Source of the DNA: Bacteroidales bacterium
GTDB lineage: Bacteria; Bacteroidota; Bacteroidia; Bacteroidales; UBA932
DNA: 46,008 nt
Assembly: GCA_017561885.1 (NCBI GenBank)
Contig: JAFZBF010000022.1
Coordinates: 1 to 46,008, forward strand
Direction of reading: 5' to 3'
Positions within the stretch are counted from its first letter, which is position 1, and each line of letters starts with the position of its first letter. Under the pieces are notes generated by a model. It was not told the DNA's origin and did no database searches. It was given only the letters and a program-made list of their open reading frames with translations. The position numbers and the translations under genes were made by a program. This document shows, one piece after another, positions 41,723 through 46,008 of this stretch.

Positions 41723-42142
41723 ATGAAGAAACTTGTCGTCATTGCTCTTGGGGCGCTCTGCTTGCTCTGCACCTCTTGCACGAAAGAAGAAATGGGTGAT
41801 AATCTGAATTACCTGTGGAAAGGGACGTTCTTTACAAATGTCATAAACGGAGCGACCGGCGAATCGGTGGCCGTCACGGAGTTCATCTATTTGTATTTCC
41901 AAAATGGAGGAGACAAGTGCTCTATCAATTTTGGCGGCGCCGGTCTCGGCGACGTAAGGCACGTTTATGAAGCTCGCTGGAACGGCACGAGCAGTTTCGA
42001 CCTTTATCCCACCACCGGAGAGCAGATTACCAAGGAGTACACCGGAACTATCTCCGGAAAGAAGATGACACTCCACGCTCTTAAAGGCGGAAGCATAACA
42101 ACCACATACAAACTTACTCGAACGAACGATGAACAAGATTAA
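41723..42142 (+). CDS. Small lipocalin-like lipoprotein (paralogue B)
   Basis: This 139-residue lipoprotein has the lipobox CTSC at residues 16-19. It is a paralogue of the lipoprotein at 35117-35494: YEARWNGTSSFDLYPTTGEQ, KEYTGTISGKKMTLHA and GGSITTTYKLTR align with the same segments there. It has an extra loop near residues 40-50. The beta-rich pattern suggests a small lipocalin-like barrel; no function is known. Both paralogues follow the same 40-bp upstream element at the same distance. It overlaps the next lipoprotein gene by 14 bp. Confidence 0.75.
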   Translation: MKKLVVIALGALCLLCTSCTKEEMGDNLNYLWKGTFFTNVINGATGESVAVTEFIYLYFQNGGDKCSINFGGAGLGDVRHVYEARWNGTSSFDLYPTTGEQITKEYTGTISGKKMTLHALKGGSITTTYKLTRTNDEQD

Positions 42143-42896
42143 AACATTGGCGATGGCGCTGCTAATGGCGGCGATGCTTGTGTCCTGTGAAAAAGAGCTT
42201 GTCTCTCCCGAAATCTTGCGCGGGAACACAGGTCCTGACTTCAGGTTGGCAGGGAGCGCATACATCTACGGTATAGCGCTCAGTTTCACCGACAGCAAGG
42301 GAAATGACCTTGTTGCGCCGTTTGGTGAAGACAGATGGAAACCGGCGAATGACCACTCATACTGGTATGGCGAAGTCAACCCCAGCAAGTATACTCTGGC
42401 TATTACTTTCGGCGAGCCATGTGGTCCGTTTGACTCCTATCGAGTGAAGTATGACCGAAAGGCGCCATATTTCACGATGGCGAAGTTTGACAGTGATTAT
42501 AAGGTCACATCCCACTTCGGTGCGGAGTATACCGAGGGCGAAGGAAAATATTATCTAAGCAACGAGTGCGGCTCGGCCATGTATTATGGTTACGACATGG
42601 CTTTGCTGTATGGGGAGAATGATATCAGGGAAAATCCCCGGCAGGACTCCATTACTTATGAAATCAATAGCTATGCCTTGTTCGGTGACTATAATTCCCA
42701 CAAACTGGTCACCTGTTGGGAAGATGATATCTGCATCAAGTTCAATCCGGAAGATATAAGGTCGGGACGACAGTATCCTCATTGCACGAAGGCAATATTC
42801 GAAGGGAAAGAGGTCGCTGTCAAGACAGTTGTTGTTCGTCCGACCAAATACAGAGATTATTATTCCCACTTCATCGATATAGTCCTAGACCGGTAA
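42129..42896 (+). CDS. Lipoprotein of unknown function
   Basis: This 255-residue protein has a lipoprotein signal (lipobox LVSC at about residue 20). The mature part is rich in Tyr, Asp and Gly with likely beta strands (AYIYGIALSFTDSKGNDLV, YWYGEVNPSKYTLAITF, KTVVVRPTKYRDYYSHF), like small surface lipoproteins of Bacteroidetes. I do not recognise a family. It overlaps paralogue B by 14 bp and is co-transcribed with it, so it should share the control of the 40-bp element. A terminator follows. Confidence 0.65.
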   Translation: MNKIKTLAMALLMAAMLVSCEKELVSPEILRGNTGPDFRLAGSAYIYGIALSFTDSKGNDLVAPFGEDRWKPANDHSYWYGEVNPSKYTLAITFGEPCGPFDSYRVKYDRKAPYFTMAKFDSDYKVTSHFGAEYTEGEGKYYLSNECGSAMYYGYDMALLYGENDIRENPRQDSITYEINSYALFGDYNSHKLVTCWEDDICIKFNPEDIRSGRQYPHCTKAIFEGKEVAVKTVVVRPTKYRDYYSHFIDIVLDR

Positions 42897-42915
42897 AATT
42901 TTATTTATTAACATC

Positions 42916-42964
42916 AGTGTAAAGCATAAAGTGTAAAGTTCTTTACAGGGCTTTACACTTTTTT
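42916..42964 (+). terminator. Terminator with alternative stems
   Basis: AAGTGTAAAG (42929-42938) pairs with CTTTACACTT (42951-42960), followed by a T run to 42964. An earlier copy, AGTGTAAAGC (42916-42925), can pair instead with GCTTTACACT (42950-42959), enclosing an inner GTAAAG/CTTTAC hairpin. The two folds exclude each other. It most likely ends the lipoprotein operon. Confidence 0.75.
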
Positions 42965-43061
42965 CATTGCAGCCAGACCGATTAAGTGACTGGATGACAG
43001 CGCTTTGACTCGTGTGGCATTGTGGGTGCTTATGTATAGCGCAGGAAAAACAGTTCATACG

Positions 43062-44408
43062 ATGATAAAAGGGTTTATTAGAACAATGTTCGTTCTGGCT
43101 GCCATGGCCTTCGTCAGCGTGACGGAGGCCTGGGGTCAGGCAGAAGTGAAAGTGATGACGCTCCACGACTGCATGGAGTATGCAGTGTCCAATTCCACGA
43201 AGATGCGTATCCAGCAGGCTGCCAAAGGAGATGCCCAGATTGACCGCCGCGATGCCGCGCTCAAGCTTTTCACGCCGCAGATCAATGCGCAGACCTATGC
43301 ATACTACAACTTCGGCCGCAGCATCGACCCCCAGACCAACACTTACTTCAACACCACATCGTTCCACAACAATTACAGCGTCAGCGCCGGATACGACCTC
43401 TTCGACGGTTTCAAGGCGGTGAACAATTTCAAGATTTCCCGCACCGGCCTGCAGATTGCCGATTCGCAGGAGAAGCAGGTCGAGGCTGACATCTGCCTCG
43501 CTGTGATGGAAGCCTATTACAACGTGGTGTACTACAAGCGCCTCGCAGATGTCTACAGGGAGCAGGTCGCCACGGCTGAAGAGGCTCTCAAGAAGGCCCG
43601 CAGGCAGGAGGAACTGGGCCAGAAAGGCCACGCCGACGTGATCGAGATGGAGGCGGATCTGGCAGACCGCCAGTATGACCTCACCAACACATACAATATG
43701 TACTGCGACCAGAAGATGGTCCTGGCCGACCTGATGTTCTGGCCGACAGACCAGGAGCTAGAGATCGACACCGGGATGCCGGCCTGGCGGACAGACCTCA
43801 CTTCTGCAAGCGCCGTGGTGGATTACGCCCTGGAAAACAATCCGGGCATCCAGATCGCTTCGATGCAGGAGCTGAATGCGAAACGTGAACTGAATACTGC
43901 CCGCTGGCAGACCTTGCCGAGCGTCGGTGTATATGCGGGCTGGAACACCAGCTACTACACATATCAAGGCTCGACTACAGCCACATTTGCCGACCAGTTC
44001 CGCAACAACGGCGGTGAGTATGTCGAGATGTCGCTCTCTATTCCCATCTGGAACCGTCTCGGCAAGAACTCCACCATTTCCCGCAAGAAACACGCTCTCG
44101 CAAAGGCGACTGCCGAGCTCGACCAGACCCGCCGCGACGTGGAGAGCGAAGTGCGCCGCGCCATCCAGGACCGCGACGGTGCCGACGTGGCCTATCAGCA
44201 GGCGCAGCGCAAGGCCGAAGTGCAGGAAGAAGCCTACTCGCTCAACCAGAAGAAGCTCGAGCAGGGGCTCATCTCCCCGCTGGAATTCCAGACAGCTAAC
44301 AACAATTATCTGAAATCCAAGGCCGACGAGATGAACAGCCTCTTCAAATACCTCATCAAGCAGGCTGTGGTACGCTACTACAGCGGAGTTGACTACATCA
44401 ACCAATAA
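43062..44408 (+). CDS. TolC-family outer-membrane efflux channel
   Basis: This protein is about 448 residues from the ATG at 43062. An in-frame start at 43005 would add 19 residues before a clean signal peptide (MIKGFIRTMFVLAAMAFVSV, ending WGQA), so I prefer 43062. Two TolC repeats are visible. The first has LHDCMEYAVSNSTKMRIQQA, YYNFGRSIDPQTNTYFNT and SAGYDLFDGFKA; the second has VVDYALENNPGIQIASMQEL and VEMSLSIPIWNRLGKNS. Long helical parts carry AEEALKKARRQEELGQ. TolC forms the trimeric exit duct for RND or ABC pumps or type I secretion. No pump or adaptor gene is beside it here, so its partner is elsewhere, perhaps outside the window. Confidence 0.9.
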   Translation: MIKGFIRTMFVLAAMAFVSVTEAWGQAEVKVMTLHDCMEYAVSNSTKMRIQQAAKGDAQIDRRDAALKLFTPQINAQTYAYYNFGRSIDPQTNTYFNTTSFHNNYSVSAGYDLFDGFKAVNNFKISRTGLQIADSQEKQVEADICLAVMEAYYNVVYYKRLADVYREQVATAEEALKKARRQEELGQKGHADVIEMEADLADRQYDLTNTYNMYCDQKMVLADLMFWPTDQELEIDTGMPAWRTDLTSASAVVDYALENNPGIQIASMQELNAKRELNTARWQTLPSVGVYAGWNTSYYTYQGSTTATFADQFRNNGGEYVEMSLSIPIWNRLGKNSTISRKKHALAKATAELDQTRRDVESEVRRAIQDRDGADVAYQQAQRKAEVQEEAYSLNQKKLEQGLISPLEFQTANNNYLKSKADEMNSLFKYLIKQAVVRYYSGVDYINQ

Positions 44409-44420
44409 AATCTTCCTTCT

Positions 44421-44454
44421 CCCTTAACTTTTTGCGATTTTTGCGTCTTAAGGG
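44421..44454 (+). promoter_or_regulatory. Inverted repeat and tandem TTTTTGCG before the second sigma gene
   Basis: CCCTTAA (44421-44427) and TTAAGGG (44448-44454) form a perfect inverted repeat. It encloses two copies of TTTTTGCG (44429-44436 and 44438-44445) with a 9-nt period. It stands 6 bp before the ATG of the sigma gene. It may be the promoter/operator of the sigma operon; a terminator for tolC is less likely because no T run follows the stem. Confidence 0.4.
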
Positions 44455-44460
44455 TGAAGT

Positions 44461-44952
44461 ATGGAAAAATCGTTCGAAACAGAGCTTGCCGCAGTGCGGC
44501 CCAAAGTCCTCAGTCTGGCCCGGCAGTTTGTCCGGGCTTCCGGTCTCAGGATGGAGGCCGAAGACATCGCCCAGGAGGCGCTGGTCCGCCTGTGGACTGC
44601 CTGCCGAGACGGGGCGGAGATCCGGAGCATCGAGGCCTGGGCCACCACCGTCACAAAGAACCTCTGCATCTCGCAGCTCCGCAAGCACTGCAAATTCTCC
44701 GTTTCTTCCATACCCGAAACCCTTCCTTCGCCGGATTCTGCATCTTCAGCCATTGAGACGGATGAAAGCCAGCGCGCCGTCGCCGCAGCGTTGCAGCAGA
44801 TTCCGGAGGGCACACGTCAGTTGCTGAAGCTCCGTACGGCCGGAATGAGCCTGGATGAGATAGCCGCCGCGACAGGACGCCCCAAAGGCAGCGTGAAGAG
44901 CTCCATCTCGGCAGCCCGGAAGCAGATTATTAAAGCATTAAATGAAGCATAA
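44461..44952 (+). CDS. ECF-type sigma factor 2
   Basis: This 163-residue sigma-70-family protein has region 2 in AEDIAQEALVRLWTACRDG and SIEAWATTVTKNLCISQLRK, and region 4 in IPEGTRQLLKLRTAGMSLDE and AATGRPKGSVKSSISAARKQ. Region 1.1 and 3 are absent, as in ECF factors. Its stop overlaps the start of the next gene (TAATG), a membrane protein at the anti-sigma position. Target promoters are unknown. Confidence 0.92.
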   Translation: MEKSFETELAAVRPKVLSLARQFVRASGLRMEAEDIAQEALVRLWTACRDGAEIRSIEAWATTVTKNLCISQLRKHCKFSVSSIPETLPSPDSASSAIETDESQRAVAAALQQIPEGTRQLLKLRTAGMSLDEIAAATGRPKGSVKSSISAARKQIIKALNEA

Positions 44953-45434
44953 TGGATAAGAAAGACTTGATTCAAAAATACCTGGAGGCAGAGACCTCTG
45001 TGGCAGAAGAGCAGGAGCTTGCCAAGTCCGACAAGAACGTTGGGTTGCTATCGGAGGCTCTCGCTGCCGATGAGTATGCTCCGCTGCCGGATGCCTGCGA
45101 GGAGTTCGACCGGATAGTCCGCAGTGCGCGCAGACGGACCTTCCGACGCTGGAGCTACGCCATTTCAGGCATTGCAGCCATCCTTGTCGCCGTGGTTTTC
45201 CTGACGAGAAAGCCCGCCGCACCCCAACCTGCCGGGCAGGATACCATGGAGATGATCCGCCAGTTGCAGCTCATCTCCAGCCTGGATCCCGCCGATGCAG
45301 AAGGCTACGAATTCGAGCCCGTCGGCGACGGCTTCATCATGACCGCCCGCTACGAGGACGGCAGCACCGCATCGTTCCTCCTCACCCCGATGGACGGTGG
45401 AGAGTCTTTCCATCTAGTTGCATTAAAACATTAA
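44952..45434 (+). CDS. Probable anti-sigma factor (single membrane helix)
   Basis: This 160-residue protein has a cytoplasmic N-terminus (1-66) with MDKKDLIQKYLEAETSVAEE, typical of Bacteroidetes ECF-linked anti-sigma regions. One membrane helix (about 68-84) follows, then a periplasmic domain of about 75 residues. The 1-nt overlap with the sigma gene supports the pairing. I see no FecR-type or zinc-binding motif. The downstream plug-like protein (7 bp later) may form part of the same signal path. Confidence 0.75.
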   Translation: MDKKDLIQKYLEAETSVAEEQELAKSDKNVGLLSEALAADEYAPLPDACEEFDRIVRSARRRTFRRWSYAISGIAAILVAVVFLTRKPAAPQPAGQDTMEMIRQLQLISSLDPADAEGYEFEPVGDGFIMTARYEDGSTASFLLTPMDGGESFHLVALKH

Positions 45435-45441
45435 AAATCTT

Positions 45442-45951
45442 ATGAAAAAGTACATCATCGCATTCGCACTTTGCCTCGCCTGCTTCTCACTCTCTGCACA
45501 GCAGACCATCTACGTAATAGACAATGTCACCGTCGAGAAATTCGACGGCTCCCAGCTCCAGGGTAAAATCATCAAGAATTACCACATTTCAACTCAGGGC
45601 AGCGGCAAAAAGGCCGTCACCGTGCATGCCATCACCACAGCTCCGGCAACAACGACAGTCTATGGCATCCCGAATCCACCTGAGTCAATACGTATCCAAG
45701 ACATATCGGCTGGGATGGATTCCCTTTCCGTTTCCTTTCCAAAAATCAAAGTCAGACAGACAGATCCGAACGCTGAAGCTCCCCTTTTCATAATCGACGG
45801 CGGCGACCCAGTAGGTGAGGATGCCATCAAAAATCTCGACCCGGGCAAGATAAAAAGCATGACTGTTTTAAAAGACGCAGCAACTATGATGAAGTATGGC
45901 ACCTCCGGGGGCGTCATCATCATCGAGACCAAAAAGCCGGTGGTCGAATAG
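45442..45951 (+). CDS. Exported TonB-plug-like protein in a sigma operon
   Basis: This 169-residue protein has a signal peptide (1-19, ending SLSAQ). The C-terminal half has plug motifs: APLFIIDGGDPVGEDAIKNL, KIKSMTVLKDAATMMKYG and GGVIIIETKK, as in SusC/FecA-type plugs, but no barrel. Close to the N-terminus, IYVIDNVTVEKFDGSQLQGK looks like a partial echo of the same motif. It is in an operon with an ECF sigma factor and a membrane anti-sigma factor, so a periplasmic signalling role, imitating the signalling end of a TonB receptor, is possible. It is related in design to the protein at 28367-28825. Confidence 0.75.
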   Translation: MKKYIIAFALCLACFSLSAQQTIYVIDNVTVEKFDGSQLQGKIIKNYHISTQGSGKKAVTVHAITTAPATTTVYGIPNPPESIRIQDISAGMDSLSVSFPKIKVRQTDPNAEAPLFIIDGGDPVGEDAIKNLDPGKIKSMTVLKDAATMMKYGTSGGVIIIETKKPVVE

Positions 45952-45976
45952 AACAAACTCTCTGTGCAAAACTCTA

Positions 45977-46008
45977 GTGCTCCCTCTGTCCTCAAATCAG
46001 GGACAGAG
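45977..46008 (+). repeat. Partial hairpin of the RAYT 2 REP type, cut by the window end
   Basis: CTCTGTCC (45984-45991) pairs with GGACAGAG (46001-46008). Preceded by GTGCTCC (45977-45983), this has the same design as the hairpins at 40475 and 41546: GTGCTCC, a variable core (here CTCTG), TCC, and a loop of 7 nt if the T-G pair forms. The right end lies outside the window. Confidence 0.6.

Noticed and set aside
43005..43061. Longer start of the TolC gene
   Set aside because: It would put 19 residues ahead of a standard signal peptide; the ATG at 43062 is the natural start.

Overview
This window most likely comes from an uncultured gut- or rumen-type Bacteroidales bacterium of moderate GC content. 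The reasons are promoters of the Bacteroidetes type (a -7 box TAnnTTTG with a -33 TTTG/TTG about 19 bp upstream), few strong Shine-Dalgarno sites, many lipoproteins with a Bacteroidetes-style SC or AC lipobox, a small RRM RNA-binding protein, a PurF paralogue starting M-G-G, a DUF3822-rsmD pair and TonB-plug-like proteins. I ran no database search; species-level placement is not possible from what I can see.

Layout. 1-2064: tRNA-Lys, then a REP-associated tyrosine transposase (RAYT) between two 160-bp direct repeats, then about 430 bp of non-coding, hairpin-rich DNA. 2065-5305 (minus): hexuronate-type MFS transporter, secreted esterase, and a GNAT-like protein of unknown function. 5383-11213 (plus): gyrA, a secreted TPR protein, a PurF-like protein lacking the catalytic Cys, and an RRM protein. 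11208-12287 (minus): a minimal ComEC. 12364-28319 (plus): 14 genes in a row with no gap above 31 bp. These are acetate kinase with a Ptb-type phosphotransacylase, a MATE pump, a cytidylate-kinase-like protein, EttA, LOG, a stand-alone alarmone synthetase overlapping a stand-alone alarmone hydrolase, a phosphatase/kinase/STAS partner-switching set, a K+/H+ antiporter, a YhfC-type membrane protease, a DUF1593 lipoprotein and a carboxylesterase. 28367-33284: orphan TonB-plug protein, tRNA-Asp, rsmD-DUF3822 operon, nrnA and two FKBP-type lipoproteins.

33290-42896 is the most interesting part. An ECF sigma factor with a membrane-anchored barrel-like partner is preceded by a small lipoprotein gene. 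Further on lie an NtrC-type two-component pair, two tandem serpin lipoproteins with different reactive loops, a second RAYT flanked by paired hairpins, and a paralogue of the small lipoprotein. The sigma operon, the serpin pair and the paralogue lipoprotein pair all have the same 40-bp upstream element (31-34 of 40 positions identical), which suggests one regulon of surface lipoproteins controlled by this ECF sigma factor. 43062-45951 holds a TolC-type channel and a second ECF sigma/anti-sigma/plug-protein operon. The window ends inside a hairpin of the same design as those beside the second RAYT.

The best candidates for something new are (a) the hairpin pairs beside the second RAYT, which keep a constant frame but swap the stem core, and (b) the shared 40-bp promoter element linking an ECF sigma factor to serpins and lipocalin-like lipoproteins.
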